From Streptomyces globisporus (GTDB lineage: Bacteria; Actinomycetota; Actinomycetes; Streptomycetales; Streptomycetaceae), in NCBI GenBank assembly GCA_014649555.1, contig BMTG01000004.1, forward strand, positions 496,001 to 560,000: a DNA stretch of 64,000 bases, given 5' to 3'. Every line of letters begins with the position of its first letter. Position 1 is the first letter of the stretch. Below the pieces are notes generated by a model. That model was not told the DNA's origin. It did no database searches and saw only the letters and a list, made by a program, of their open reading frames with translations. A program made the position numbers and the translations under genes. Shown here in pieces: positions 52,917-61,817 of this stretch.

Positions 52917-53771
52917 TCAGGAGTGTTCGACGAGCGTGTCGGCGAGGACCGGGGCGTCGTCCCGCTCGGCGGCGGTGACCGTGACCTGGACGCGGCCGTC
53001 CCCGGTCCACATCCGGATTCGGAGAGTCTCGCCGGGGAAGACCACTCCGGCGAAACGGGTGCGGTAGGCGGTGATCCGCGAGACGTCACCCTCCAGCAGG
53101 GTGTCGGTGACGGCCTTCAGGGTCATGCCGTACGTGCACAGCCCGTGCAGGATCGGCCGGTCGAACCCGGCCAGCTTGGCGAAGGCGGGGTCGGCGTGGA
53201 GCGGGTTCCAGTCGCCGGAGAGCCGGTAGAGCAGCGCCTGGTCCTCGCGGATGGGGCGCTCGACCGTGCGGTCGGGGGCCCGCTCGGGCACGGTGAGCCG
53301 GTCGGACGGCCCGCGCTCCCCGCCGAACCCGCCCTCCCCCCGGACGAAGATCTCGGCGTCGTTGGTCCACAGCGGCCCGTCGTCGTCGCTCGCCTCGGTA
53401 CGCAGCACGATGACGGCGGCCTTGCCCTTGTCGTACACCGCGGCGACCTTCGAGGTCTGGACGGCCCGGCCGGTCACCGGGATCGGGCGGTGGACGCGCA
53501 CGGTCTGGCCGCCGTGCAGGACCGCGGCGAGGTCCACGTCGATCCCCGCCGCGCCCATCCCGCCGAAGGCGGCGGTGCCCGCGCCCGCGACGGTGGCGAA
53601 GCCGGGCAGCACCTGGAGCCGGGACTCCAGGGTGTAGCGCAGTTCGTCGGGGTCGGTGGCGGGGGTGCCCGCTCCGAGACCGAGGTGGTAGAGCTGGACG
53701 TCCTTGTGGTCCCAGCCGATCTCGGCCCGACGGGGTTCGGCGGCGAGGGCCGCTGAGACATCAATGGGCAT
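52917..53771 (-). CDS. MaoC-type enoyl-CoA hydratase (double hot-dog)
   Basis: 284 residues, two hot-dog halves: MaoC_dehydrat_N-like (about 1-135) and C-terminal hydratase-2 (about 150-284) with the catalytic motif YRLSGDWNPLHADPAFAKLAGFDRPILHGLCTYG (Asp and His). Hydrates trans-2-enoyl-CoAs to (R)-3-hydroxyacyl-CoAs; length and layout match the eukaryotic/mycobacterial MFE-2 hydratase and Hsd4B-type proteins. First gene of the operon. Its leader contains a 13-bp tandem array and, farther upstream, a palindrome. Confidence 0.9.
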   Translation of the reverse strand: MPIDVSAALAAEPRRAEIGWDHKDVQLYHLGLGAGTPATDPDELRYTLESRLQVLPGFATVAGAGTAAFGGMGAAGIDVDLAAVLHGGQTVRVHRPIPVTGRAVQTSKVAAVYDKGKAAVIVLRTEASDDDGPLWTNDAEIFVRGEGGFGGERGPSDRLTVPERAPDRTVERPIREDQALLYRLSGDWNPLHADPAFAKLAGFDRPILHGLCTYGMTLKAVTDTLLEGDVSRITAYRTRFAGVVFPGETLRIRMWTGDGRVQVTVTAAERDDAPVLADTLVEHS

Positions 53772-53804
53772 GACGGAGCAGCTCCTTGATGGTCCTGGGG
53801 TAGT

Positions 53805-53856
53805 CCTTGGCGGTGATCCTTGGTGGTGGCCCTTGACGGTGGTCCTTGCCGGTGGG
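53805..53856. repeat. four tandem 13-bp units in the MaoC leader
   Basis: CCTTGGCGGTGAT, CCTTGGTGGTGGC, CCTTGACGGTGGT and CCTTGCCGGTGGG start exactly 13 nt apart at 53805, 53818, 53831 and 53844; a decayed unit follows towards the gene. On the sense strand every unit carries a CAAGG, resembling a weak Shine-Dalgarno. Confidence 0.8.
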
Positions 53857-53927
53857 AAGACCTCGGCACGGCCGTCCGCACCGTCGGCCGCACCGAGGTC
53901 GTGCGGGACCGGCAGGGCACGCCCCTT

Positions 53928-53943
53928 CTAGAACGCGTTCTAG
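53928..53943. promoter_or_regulatory. perfect 16-bp palindrome of TNNAACNNGTTNNA type
   Basis: CTAGAACGCGTTCTAG. It fits the pattern bound by the mycobacterial lipid/sterol regulator KstR. It lies 157 nt upstream of the MaoC start, in the promoter region of the MaoC-ADH-SDR operon. Confidence 0.7.
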
Positions 53944-53988
53944 CCGATGGCCCATGTATAACGCAGGCCCCGGAAGTTGGGAAGACTG

Positions 53989-54003
53989 CTGACGTATCGT
54001 CAG
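53989..54003. promoter_or_regulatory. CTGACG-TAT-CGTCAG palindrome
   Basis: Perfect 6-bp arms around TAT, directly after the MFS stop codon (54005) and 218 nt upstream of the MaoC gene. The same palindrome with a one-base change in the centre recurs at 63805. Confidence 0.6.
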
Positions 54004-54004
54004 A

Positions 54005-55459
54005 TCAGTGGCGTACGGGGCGGCGCCGGGGCCCGCGGTGGTTCGGCAGCCAGAGCAGCATCACGATCACCCCGGCCAGCAGCACGCCGCTCGCCGTGCG
54101 GAACGCCATGGCGTACCCGGCGGTGATCTCGGCCGTGTCGCCGGAGCCCGCGGTGCGCGCGGCGGCGACGGTGGAGAGCACCGCGAGGCCCAGCGCGCCG
54201 CCCATGGTGCGGGAGGTGTTGACCAGACCCGAGACGAGTCCGGCGTCGCCCGGCTCCGCTCCGGAGGTGGCGAGGGTGGCGAGCGGGGTGGAGGCGAGCC
54301 CGGCACCGGCCATCATGAGGACGCCGGGCAGGCAGATCGCGGTGAGGTAGGAGCCGTCCACGCCCATCGTGGACTGCCAGCCGAAGCCCGCGGCGGTGAT
54401 CAGGACCCCGGCGACGGCGAGGGCCTTCGCCCCGGTGCGGACCATGAGGCGGGGGGCCAGCTTGGAGCCGATGACGACGGCGGCCGAGGTCGGGATCAGT
54501 GCGAGACCGGCCTGCAACGGCGTGTAGCCCAGGATGTTCTGGGCGTACACGGTCATGAAGTACCACATGGAGAAGGTCGCCGACCCCATGAGCAGCATCG
54601 ACACGTTGGCCGAGGAGACGGCTCGTACGGAGAAGACGCGCAGCGGGATCAGCGGGACGGCGGTCCGCGCCTCGACCAGCACGAAGGCGGCCAGCAGGGC
54701 GAGCCCGGAGAGCAGCGGCACGAGAGTGGCGGCGGCCGTCCACCCCTCGACCTCGGTCTGGACGATGCCGTACGCGACGGCGGCGAGGCCCGCGGTGACC
54801 AGGACCGCGCCCAGCAGGTCGATACGGCGGCGGTCACCCGCGCGGCCCTCGGTGATGCGGAGGGCGGCGGCGATCAGGACGAGCGCACCGATGGGCACGT
54901 TGATCAGCAGGACCCAGCGCCAGGAGAGGGTGTCGGTGAGCACCCCGCCGATGAGCCCGCCGGCCGCGCCACCGCCCGCCCCGACGGCCATCCAGGTGCC
55001 TATCGCCTTCGTCCTGGCCGACCCCTCGGGCACGGCCGCGGTGAGGATGGTGAGGGTGGCGGGCGCGAGGACGGCGGCCCCGAGGCCCTGCACGGCGCGG
55101 GCGGCGAGGAGCTGCCAGCCCTCCTGGGCGAGACCGCCGGCGAGGGAGGCGGCGGTGAAGAGGCCGAGCCCGACGAGGAACATCAGCTTGCGCCCGTAGA
55201 TGTCGGCGGCCCGCCCGCCCAGCAGCATGAACCCGGCGAACGCGATCGAGTAGGCGTTGACGACCCACTGGAGCCCCGCCGCACTCAGCCCCAGGTCGGC
55301 CCGCATGGAGGGCAGCGCCACATTGACGACGGAGACGTCGAGGACGACGAGGAACTGGCCGGTGCAGGCGGCGAGCACGACGGCCCAGGTGCTGGGACGT
55401 ATGCGGGAGGTGGCGGGCGGGGCGGCGGCGGGAGCGGAGACGTCGGGCATGACGGCCAT
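54005..55459 (-). CDS. MFS drug exporter, DHA2 type
   Basis: 484 residues, about 14 helices. LVVLDVSVVNVALPSMRADLGLSAAGLQWVVNAYSIAFAGFMLLGGRAADIYGRK and the AARAVQGLGAAVLAPATLTIL motif C region place it in the EmrB/QacA group. ATG at 55459; an in-frame ATG 3 codons later is possible. Lies between the two beta-oxidation operons on the same strand, downstream of the thiolase terminator. Possibly exports a product or toxic lipid; substrate unknown. Confidence 0.9.
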   Translation of the reverse strand: MAVMPDVSAPAAAPPATSRIRPSTWAVVLAACTGQFLVVLDVSVVNVALPSMRADLGLSAAGLQWVVNAYSIAFAGFMLLGGRAADIYGRKLMFLVGLGLFTAASLAGGLAQEGWQLLAARAVQGLGAAVLAPATLTILTAAVPEGSARTKAIGTWMAVGAGGGAAGGLIGGVLTDTLSWRWVLLINVPIGALVLIAAALRITEGRAGDRRRIDLLGAVLVTAGLAAVAYGIVQTEVEGWTAAATLVPLLSGLALLAAFVLVEARTAVPLIPLRVFSVRAVSSANVSMLLMGSATFSMWYFMTVYAQNILGYTPLQAGLALIPTSAAVVIGSKLAPRLMVRTGAKALAVAGVLITAAGFGWQSTMGVDGSYLTAICLPGVLMMAGAGLASTPLATLATSGAEPGDAGLVSGLVNTSRTMGGALGLAVLSTVAAARTAGSGDTAEITAGYAMAFRTASGVLLAGVIVMLLWLPNHRGPRRRPVRH

Positions 55460-55501
55460 GGTCGCAGGCGTCGGGGGGCCGGTACATCGGGTATCGGATC
55501 C

Positions 55502-55537
55502 AGGTCCTCGGTCCCCGTCGACCGGGACGGAGGACCT
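55502..55537 (-). terminator. hairpin after the thiolase gene
   Basis: AGGTCCTC/GTCCC (55502-55515) pairs with GGGAC/GAGGACCT (55524-55537) with one internal mismatch and an 8-nt loop, 30 nt past the thiolase stop codon. Confidence 0.7.
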
Positions 55538-55566
55538 ACACATGCTCGGCCGCCGTCTCTCGTGCC

Positions 55567-56757
55567 TCAGCCCCGCCGCAGCAGCGTGACCACCGCCGCT
55601 CCGCCGAGGCCGATGTTGTGGGCGAGGGCGGTCCGGGCGCCGGGGACCTGGCGGGCTCCGGCCTCGCCGCGCAGGTGCCAGGTCAGCTCGGCGGCCTGGG
55701 CGATGCCGGTGGCACCCAGCGGATGGCCCTTGGAGATCAGCCCGCCGGACGGGTTCACCACCCACCGGCCGCCGTAGGTGGTGGCCCCGGACTCGACGAG
55801 CTTGCCGGACTCGCCCTCGCCGCACAGGCCCAGCGCCTCGTAGGTGAGGAGTTCGTTGACGGAGAAGCAGTCGTGCAGCTCGATGACGTCGAGGTCGTCG
55901 GGGCCCAGGCCCGATGCGGCGTACACCTGCTCGGCGGCGGCCTTCGACATCGGGGCGCCGACCGCGTCGATGCAGCTGCCGGAGGCGAACGACGCCCCGG
56001 TGTCGGTGGTCATGGCCTGGGCGGCGATCTCCACCGCCCGCTCCCCGAGACCGTGCCGCTCGACGAACCGTTCGGAGACCACGACGGCCGCGGCCGCACC
56101 GTCGGAGGTGGGCGAGCACTGGAGTTTGGTCAGGGGGCGGTGGACGGTGCGGGCGGCGAGGACCTCCTCGACGGTGTACGGGTCCTGGAACTGGGCGTAC
56201 GGGTTGTGTGCCGAGTGCCGGTGGTTCTTGGCCCCGACGGCGGCGAGCTGCGCGGGCGTCGTCCCGTACCGCTCCATGTGCTCGCGGGCCGCGCTGCCGA
56301 AGATCTGGGCGGTGGGCGGGGACATCTCGAAGCCATGGCCCGCCGCCATGATGCCGTAGTGACGGGCGACGGGCGAGGTCGCGAAGTCGTCGCCGCCCGA
56401 GCTTCCGCCGAGCGCACCGCGCGCCATCTTCTCGAAGCCGACCGCGAGGACGCAGTCGCTGCCGCCGCCCTCGACGAACTGCCGGGCCAGCATGAGGGCG
56501 GTGGAGCCCGTGGCGCAGTTGTTGTTGACGTTGTAGACGGGGACGCCGGTCAACCCCAGTTCGTAGACGGCGCGTTGCCCGGCGGTGGAAGCCTGGAAGC
56601 AGTAGCCGACGGGGACCTGTTCGACCTGGTCGTAGCGGATCCCGGCATCAGCCAGCGCGGCGGTTCCGGCCTCGCGGACCATGTCCCAGTACTGCCAGTC
56701 GCGGGTCTCGGGCTTTTCGAATTTCGTCATGCCGACGCCGACGATGTAGGCCTTCAT
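55567..56757 (-). CDS. lipid-transfer/thiolase protein (SCP-x-like)
   Basis: 396 residues. Thiolase-superfamily member that cleaves branched or sterol side-chain 3-ketoacyl-CoAs or catalyses related aldol cleavage. Nucleophile Cys in [17 protein letters not shown] (about residue 81), [13 protein letters not shown] and [21 protein letters not shown]; no DUF35 partner gene is adjacent, which argues for a thiolase rather than an aldolase complex. Follows the acyl-CoA dehydrogenase by 31 nt. Fourth step of a beta-oxidation cycle. Confidence 0.88.
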   Translation of the reverse strand: MKAYIVGVGMTKFEKPETRDWQYWDMVREAGTAALADAGIRYDQVEQVPVGYCFQASTAGQRAVYELGLTGVPVYNVNNNCATGSTALMLARQFVEGGGSDCVLAVGFEKMARGALGGSSGGDDFATSPVARHYGIMAAGHGFEMSPPTAQIFGSAAREHMERYGTTPAQLAAVGAKNHRHSAHNPYAQFQDPYTVEEVLAARTVHRPLTKLQCSPTSDGAAAAVVVSERFVERHGLGERAVEIAAQAMTTDTGASFASGSCIDAVGAPMSKAAAEQVYAASGLGPDDLDVIELHDCFSVNELLTYEALGLCGEGESGKLVESGATTYGGRWVVNPSGGLISKGHPLGATGIAQAAELTWHLRGEAGARQVPGARTALAHNIGLGGAAVVTLLRRG

Positions 56758-56788
56758 CTCTTCCGACTCCTCGTGGTGGACGGACCGT

Positions 56789-59146
56789 TCAGTCCCGGGG
56801 CAGGCCGAGGACGCGCTCGGCGACGACGTTGAGCTGGATCTGGGTGGTGCCGCCCGCGATGGTCAGGCAGCGGGACATCAGGAAGCCGTGGAGGGCCCGT
56901 TCCCCGGCCGCCGGCTCGTCCACCGCGCCCTGCGGGCCGAGGAGTTCGAGGGTGAGTTCGGCGACCTTCTGCTGGTGGAGTGTCTGGACGAGCTTGCGGA
57001 CCGAGGCCCCGGCGCCCGGTTCGCGGCCGGAGACCTGCTGGAGCGTGGTGCGCAGCCCGATGCAGGCGAGCGCGTGAGCCTCGCCGGCGAGGGCCCCGAT
57101 CCGGGCGCGGACGGCCTCGTCGAGCCCGTCCGAACGGGCGATCAGGGCTTCGAGACCGCTGTCGAAGGTCACCTGGTCGGCCATGTGGACGCGTTCGTTG
57201 CCGAGCGTGTTGCGGGCGACCCGCCAGCCGCCGCCGACCTCGCCGACGACGGCGTCGGCAGGGAGGAGGACATCGTCGAAGTACACCTCGTTGAAGAGGG
57301 ATTCGCCGGTGATCTCCTTCAGCGGGCGGATGTCGATGCCCCGGGCCTTCTTCATGTCGACCAGGAAGTAGGTGAGCCCGCGGTGCTTGGGCGCGTCCGG
57401 GTCGGTGCGGGCCAGCAGGATGCCGTGGTCGGCGGTGCGGGCGGCGCTCGTCCAGACCTTCTGCCCGGTGATCCGCCAGCCCTCGCCGGTCCGTACGGCA
57501 CGGGTGCGCAGCGCGGCGAGGTCGGATCCGGCGTCGGGTTCGGAGAAGAGCTGGCACCACTGGAGGTCGCCGCGCAGGGTGGCCGGCAGATAGCGCTCGC
57601 GCTGCTCCTCCGTCCCGTACGCGATCAGGGACGGCACCACCCAGGTGGCGATGGAGAGGTCACCGATCCGGATCCCCTGCTCGCGCAACTCCTGCTGGAT
57701 CGCCAGCTGTTGTACGGGGCCGGCGTCCAGCCCGTACGGGGCGGGGAGGTGCGGGGCGGCGTAGCCGGTGGCGGCGAGGGCGCGGCGGGCCTCGCGGGGT
57801 GCGAGGCCCCGGGCGGCGGCGAGGTGGGGGCGGGCCTCGGCGCGGTGGCGGTCGGCCTCGGCGGGGAGTTCCAGGGTGAGTTCGCGGCGGGACCCGGCCT
57901 CCGCGAGGCGGGCGGCGCGCAGCCGGTGGGTGTCGGCGGGGCCGAGGAGCTGGCGGGCGAGGACGGCCCGGCGCAGGTGGAGGTGGGCGTCGTGCTCCCA
58001 GGTGAAGCCGATGCCGCCGAGGATCTGGAGGGCGTCCTTGGCGCAGGTGTACGCGGCCTCCGGGGCGGTGGCGGCGGCGAGCGCGGCGACGAGCCCGCGC
58101 GGCTCGGCCCCGGTCCCCGCGGCCCCGGTCCCGTCGGCCCCGGCCCTCTCGTCCACGGTCACCTCGGCCCCGGTCTCCTCGTCCACGGCGCGGGCCGCGT
58201 CCCAGGTGAGGGCGCGGGCCTGTTCGAGGCGGACGAGCATGTCGGCGCAGAGGTGTTTGACCGCCTGGAACGCCCCGATGGGCCGCCCGAACTGTTCGCG
58301 TACGGCGGCGTGGGCGACGGCGGTGTCCAGGCTCCGGGCCGCGGTGCCGCAGGCGTCGGCGGCGAGGAGGGCGGCGGCCAGGTCGCGGGCGATCCCCGGG
58401 TCGGCGACCGGCACGGCCCGGTCCGCCGGTACGGAGACGGCGTCGGCCCGCACTTCGGCGGTGGGCCGGGTCGGGTCGACGCTGCGGTGCGGGCGCACGG
58501 TGAGCCCCTCCGCCCCGGCGTCCACGAGGAACCAGCGCTCGCCGTCGGGCGTGGCGGCGGGCAGCAGGAGCAGGTCGGCCGCGTCGGCGCTCAGGACGGG
58601 CGGGGCGGTGCCGTCGAGGCGGTGGCCGCCCTCGACGGGGGTGGCGGTGAGGGTGCCGGGGGCGAGGGCGAGGGCGGCGGTGCGGTCCCCCGCGGCCAGC
58701 TCCCGCAGCACCCCGGCCAGCGTCTCGGCCGTGACCGTGGCCCCGCCCCCGGCGCCCGAGGAGCGGTGCGCCGCCGACGCCCCCGCCTGGGCGGCCACCA
58801 CCCGGTGCAGCACGGCGGAGGTGAGCGTCGTCGCGAGATACGGGCCGGGGAGCGAGGCGTACGCGGCCTCCTCCAGGACGACGGCGAGGTCGAGGAGACC
58901 CCCGCCGCCACCTCCGTACCCCTCGGGGAGATGAATGCCGGTGAGCCCCTGGGCGACGAGCGCCTTCCAGTGCGCGGGGCGCGCACCGGGGGCGGCCGGA
59001 CTCCCCGCGTCGAGGAGTTCGCGCACCTCACCGGGGGGTGCGGCGCGGGCCAGCCACCCCCGTACGGAGTGCGCCAGCGCGCGGTGCTCCTCGGTGATCC
59101 CGATGCCGGTACCGACAGCCGTGCCCCTGACCGTGCCCCTGCCCAT
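56789..59146 (-). CDS. fused two-domain acyl-CoA dehydrogenase
   Basis: 785 residues, about twice the usual length: two acyl-CoA dehydrogenase units in tandem. The first (about 15-410) has [16 protein letters not shown] (285-298) and [15 protein letters not shown]; the second (about 425-785) has FSEPDAGSD (534-542), [15 protein letters not shown] and [23 protein letters not shown]. In mycobacteria sterol side-chain dehydrogenases work as hetero-pairs of two polypeptides; here both parts are one chain. A variable Glu/Gly/Thr-rich insert sits at 322-350. The precise start within the first 15 residues is uncertain. First step of a beta-oxidation cycle; operon with the thiolase. Confidence 0.9.
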   Translation of the reverse strand: MGRGTVRGTAVGTGIGITEEHRALAHSVRGWLARAAPPGEVRELLDAGSPAAPGARPAHWKALVAQGLTGIHLPEGYGGGGGGLLDLAVVLEEAAYASLPGPYLATTLTSAVLHRVVAAQAGASAAHRSSGAGGGATVTAETLAGVLRELAAGDRTAALALAPGTLTATPVEGGHRLDGTAPPVLSADAADLLLLPAATPDGERWFLVDAGAEGLTVRPHRSVDPTRPTAEVRADAVSVPADRAVPVADPGIARDLAAALLAADACGTAARSLDTAVAHAAVREQFGRPIGAFQAVKHLCADMLVRLEQARALTWDAARAVDEETGAEVTVDERAGADGTGAAGTGAEPRGLVAALAAATAPEAAYTCAKDALQILGGIGFTWEHDAHLHLRRAVLARQLLGPADTHRLRAARLAEAGSRRELTLELPAEADRHRAEARPHLAAARGLAPREARRALAATGYAAPHLPAPYGLDAGPVQQLAIQQELREQGIRIGDLSIATWVVPSLIAYGTEEQRERYLPATLRGDLQWCQLFSEPDAGSDLAALRTRAVRTGEGWRITGQKVWTSAARTADHGILLARTDPDAPKHRGLTYFLVDMKKARGIDIRPLKEITGESLFNEVYFDDVLLPADAVVGEVGGGWRVARNTLGNERVHMADQVTFDSGLEALIARSDGLDEAVRARIGALAGEAHALACIGLRTTLQQVSGREPGAGASVRKLVQTLHQQKVAELTLELLGPQGAVDEPAAGERALHGFLMSRCLTIAGGTTQIQLNVVAERVLGLPRD

Positions 59147-59187
59147 GCGCGTCTCCGCCGGTCGCAGCCACTGGAACGGCGCAAGAG

Positions 59188-59201
59188 TAGAACACGTTTC
59201 A
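59188..59201. promoter_or_regulatory. TNNAACNNGTTNNA-type site upstream of the acyl-CoA dehydrogenase
   Basis: TAGAACACGTTTCA fits the same pattern as the palindrome at 53928, with AGAAC on one side and GTTTC on the other. It lies 41 nt upstream of the acyl-CoA dehydrogenase start and 134 nt before the divergent MFS gene. Confidence 0.6.
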
Positions 59202-59202
59202 A

Positions 59203-59219
59203 TCTGACGGAAGGTCAGA
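59203..59219. promoter_or_regulatory. TCTGAC-GGAAG-GTCAGA palindrome
   Basis: Perfect 6-bp arms around a 5-nt centre, next to the previous site and in the divergent promoter region. Arms resemble the CTGACG palindromes elsewhere in the window but with different spacing. Confidence 0.5.
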
Positions 59220-59335
59220 AGACTGCCGGATCCACACAGGGATCAGCCGGAATAGAAGCGCCGTCCGGAAGCGTTCACCCTGCACGCACTTGGGGGGAGC
59301 CCGGGTGACCGAAGGCTGCCCGGGAGGCCCCACGC

Positions 59336-60913
59336 ATGCGACGGACGCGACAGACACGGCACATACAGGAGCTTCCCGAGCCGCCGAAAGCCCGGCGTTC
59401 CGGCGGCATCGTGCCCGTCCTCGCCTTCGCGGGCATCACCGTCGCGGTCATGCAGACCCTGCTCGTCCCGGTCATCAAGGATCTGCCGGTCCTCCTGGAC
59501 ACCGCCCCGGCCAACGCCACGTGGGTGATGACCGCCACCCTGCTGGCGGGCGCCGTCTCGACCCCGATCATGGGCCGCCTCGGCGACCTCTACGGCAAGC
59601 GGCGGATGCTGCTCGCCTCGCTGGCCGTGATGGTGATCGGCTCGCTGATCTGCGCCTCCACCGACGACCTGATCGTGATGATCACCGGCCGCGCGCTCCA
59701 GGGCTTCGCCATGGGCGCGATCCCGCTCGGCATCGGCATCATGCGCGACGAGCTGCCCCGCGAGAAGCTCGGCTCGGCGATGGCGCTGATGAGCTCCTCC
59801 ATCGGCGTGGGCGGCGGGCTCGCGCTGCCCGTCGCCGCGCTGGTCGCCCAGCACGCCGACTGGCACGCCCTGTTCCTCGGGTCGGCCGGACTCGGCCTGC
59901 TCGCGATGGCGCTCACGTACACGCGCGTCCCCGAACCCCCGCTGCGCGCGCCCGGCTCCTTCGACCTCATCGGCGCCCTCGGTCTCTCGCTCGGCCTGGT
60001 CCTCCTTCTCCTGCCGGTCACCAAGGGCAGCGACTGGGGCTGGACCTCCGCGCCGACCCTCGGGCTGCTCGGCGCGTCCGTGGCCACCCTGGTGCTGTGG
60101 GGCCTGTTCGAACTGCGCACCCCGGCGCCGCTGGTCGATCTGCGCACCACCGCCCGCCGCGAGGTGCTGCTCACCAACCTCGCCTCGATCATGGTCGGGG
60201 TCGCCTTCTACGCGGTCTCCCTGGTCCTGCCGCAACTGCTCCAGCTGCCCGCGTCGACTGGTTACGGCCTCGGGCAGTCCATGGTGGTCGCCGGCCTCTG
60301 CGTGGCGCCGCTGGGCGTGACGATGATGTTCGTCGCCCCGCTGTACGCCCGGATCTCGGCCCGGAGGGGTCCCAAGGCCACGCTGATGCTCGGCATGCTG
60401 GTCATCGCGATCGGTTACGGGGCCGGGCTCGGCCTGCTCTCCGCCGCCTGGCAGACCGTGCTGATCGCGGTGGTGCTCGGCGCGGGCATCGGCCTCGCCT
60501 ACTCCTCGCTGCCGGCCCTGATCATCGGCGCCGTCGACCCGTCGGAGACCGGCGCCGCCAACGGTCTCAACACCCTGATGCGGTCCATCGGCACCTCGGT
60601 GTCGAGCGCCGTCATCGGCATGGTGCTCGCCAACACCTCCGTGACCATGGGTTCGGTCGAGGTGCCGTCCATGGAGGGATTCCGGATCTCGTTCCTGATC
60701 GCCACGGGCGCTGTGCTGATCGGCCTGGTACTGGCGGCGTTCCTGCCCTCGCAGCGGCCCTCCGCGCACCCGGTGCTCCTGGCGAGCAGCGCGGACGCCG
60801 GACCGGGCCCCGCCCCCTCCCCCATGCCGGTCGCCCCGGTCGCCGCCACGGCCCCCGCCGAGGCCGCCGGCCGGAACGTGCGGCACGATGGGTCGCCGTC
60901 GACCGGCCCCTGA
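59336..60913 (+). CDS. MFS drug exporter, DHA2 type, Ala/Pro tail
   Basis: 525 residues, 14 helices: VLAFAGITVAVMQTLLVPVIKDLPVLLDTAPANATWVMTATLLAGAVSTPIMGRLGDLYGKRR and GRALQGFAMGAIPLGIGIMRDEL. The C-terminal 60 residues are a polar Ala/Pro tail. Divergent from the acyl-CoA dehydrogenase operon across palindromic sites. The ATG at 59336 overlaps a run of polar residues MRRTRQTRHIQELPEPPKA. Substrate unknown. Confidence 0.9.
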   Translation: MRRTRQTRHIQELPEPPKARRSGGIVPVLAFAGITVAVMQTLLVPVIKDLPVLLDTAPANATWVMTATLLAGAVSTPIMGRLGDLYGKRRMLLASLAVMVIGSLICASTDDLIVMITGRALQGFAMGAIPLGIGIMRDELPREKLGSAMALMSSSIGVGGGLALPVAALVAQHADWHALFLGSAGLGLLAMALTYTRVPEPPLRAPGSFDLIGALGLSLGLVLLLLPVTKGSDWGWTSAPTLGLLGASVATLVLWGLFELRTPAPLVDLRTTARREVLLTNLASIMVGVAFYAVSLVLPQLLQLPASTGYGLGQSMVVAGLCVAPLGVTMMFVAPLYARISARRGPKATLMLGMLVIAIGYGAGLGLLSAAWQTVLIAVVLGAGIGLAYSSLPALIIGAVDPSETGAANGLNTLMRSIGTSVSSAVIGMVLANTSVTMGSVEVPSMEGFRISFLIATGAVLIGLVLAAFLPSQRPSAHPVLLASSADAGPGPAPSPMPVAPVAATAPAEAAGRNVRHDGSPSTGP

Positions 60914-60941
60914 GCCACCCCGCCCCACCTGGAGGAACCCC

Positions 60942-61643
60942 GTGACCGCCGAGTCCGCCGCCGCTTCCGCTTCCACCTCCGGACCCGCTGCGGCCACCGG
61001 ACCCGCCGGACCCGGGCCGGAGATCCTCGCCGCGTTCGAGGCCGCCAAGGGCTTCATGCCGGTCCACGAGGGCCTCGCCCTGTACGCCGCCGCCACCGGG
61101 GCCGGTGCGCTCGGGCTGCCGCTGCTGGAGGTGGGCACGTACTGCGGGCGCTCCGCGATCCTGCTGGCGGACGCGGCGCGGGGCACCGGGGTGACCGCGC
61201 TCACCGTGGACCACCACCGGGGCAGCGAGGAGCAGCAGCCGGGCTGGGAGTACCACGACCCGAGCGTGGTGGACCCGGAGGTCGGGCTGATGGACACGCT
61301 GCCCACTTTCCGCCGCACCCTGCGCCGGGCCGGCCTGGAGGATCACGTGGTGGCGCTGGTCGGGCGTTCCCCGCAGGTCGCCGCCGTGTGGAGCGGACCG
61401 CTCGGGCTGGTCTTCATCGACGGCGGGCACACCGACGAGCACGCGAACGCCGACTACGAGGGCTGGGCCCCGCATGTCGTCGAGGGCGGGCTGCTGGTGA
61501 TCCACGACGTGTTCCCCGACCCGGCCGACGGCGGGCAGGCCCCGTACCGGATCTACCGGCGGGCGCTGGCCTCCGGGGCGTTCACGGAGGTGTCGGTGAC
61601 GGACTCACTGCGCGTGCTGCGCCGCACGGGCGCCGGGATCTGA
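60942..61643 (+). CDS. class I SAM-dependent methyltransferase (Methyltransf_24 type)
   Basis: 233 residues, GTG start after TGGAGGAA. SAM motif LLEVGTYCGRSAILLADAA, then TALTVDHHRGSEEQQPGWEYHD and VFIDGGHTDEHANADYEGWAPHVVEGGLLVIHDVFPDP. The IDGGHT...HDV pattern is typical of O-methyltransferase-like small-molecule or glycan-modifying enzymes. Substrate unknown. Starts 28 nt after the MFS gene, so possibly co-transcribed. Confidence 0.88.
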   Translation: MTAESAAASASTSGPAAATGPAGPGPEILAAFEAAKGFMPVHEGLALYAAATGAGALGLPLLEVGTYCGRSAILLADAARGTGVTALTVDHHRGSEEQQPGWEYHDPSVVDPEVGLMDTLPTFRRTLRRAGLEDHVVALVGRSPQVAAVWSGPLGLVFIDGGHTDEHANADYEGWAPHVVEGGLLVIHDVFPDPADGGQAPYRIYRRALASGAFTEVSVTDSLRVLRRTGAGI

Positions 61644-61684
61644 GCCGTACGGCACCGGGACTGGGCCCGGGCGCGGGCCGGTCC

Positions 61685-61790
61685 GGCTGCCGGGCGCGTC
61701 CTGGCCCCTCGGCTGCCGGGCGCGTACCAGCCCCTTCGGCTGCCGGGCGAGTACCGGCCCTCCGGACGCCGGGCGGGTAGCGGGCCGCCC
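61685..61790. repeat. four tandem ~26-bp intergenic repeats
   Basis: Units starting at 61685, 61711, 61738 and 61764 share GGCTGCCGGGCGnGT followed by a variable CCnGGCCC block; the last is the most diverged. They fill the gap before the amidase gene. Confidence 0.75.
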
Positions 61791-61817
61791 CGACGGCCGG
61801 ATGGGTAGCATCGCCGC

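Noticed and set aside
50810-59146. The degradation genes as a biosynthetic polyketide cluster
   Set aside because: There is no ketosynthase, acyl carrier protein or acyltransferase; the gene set fits beta-oxidation instead.
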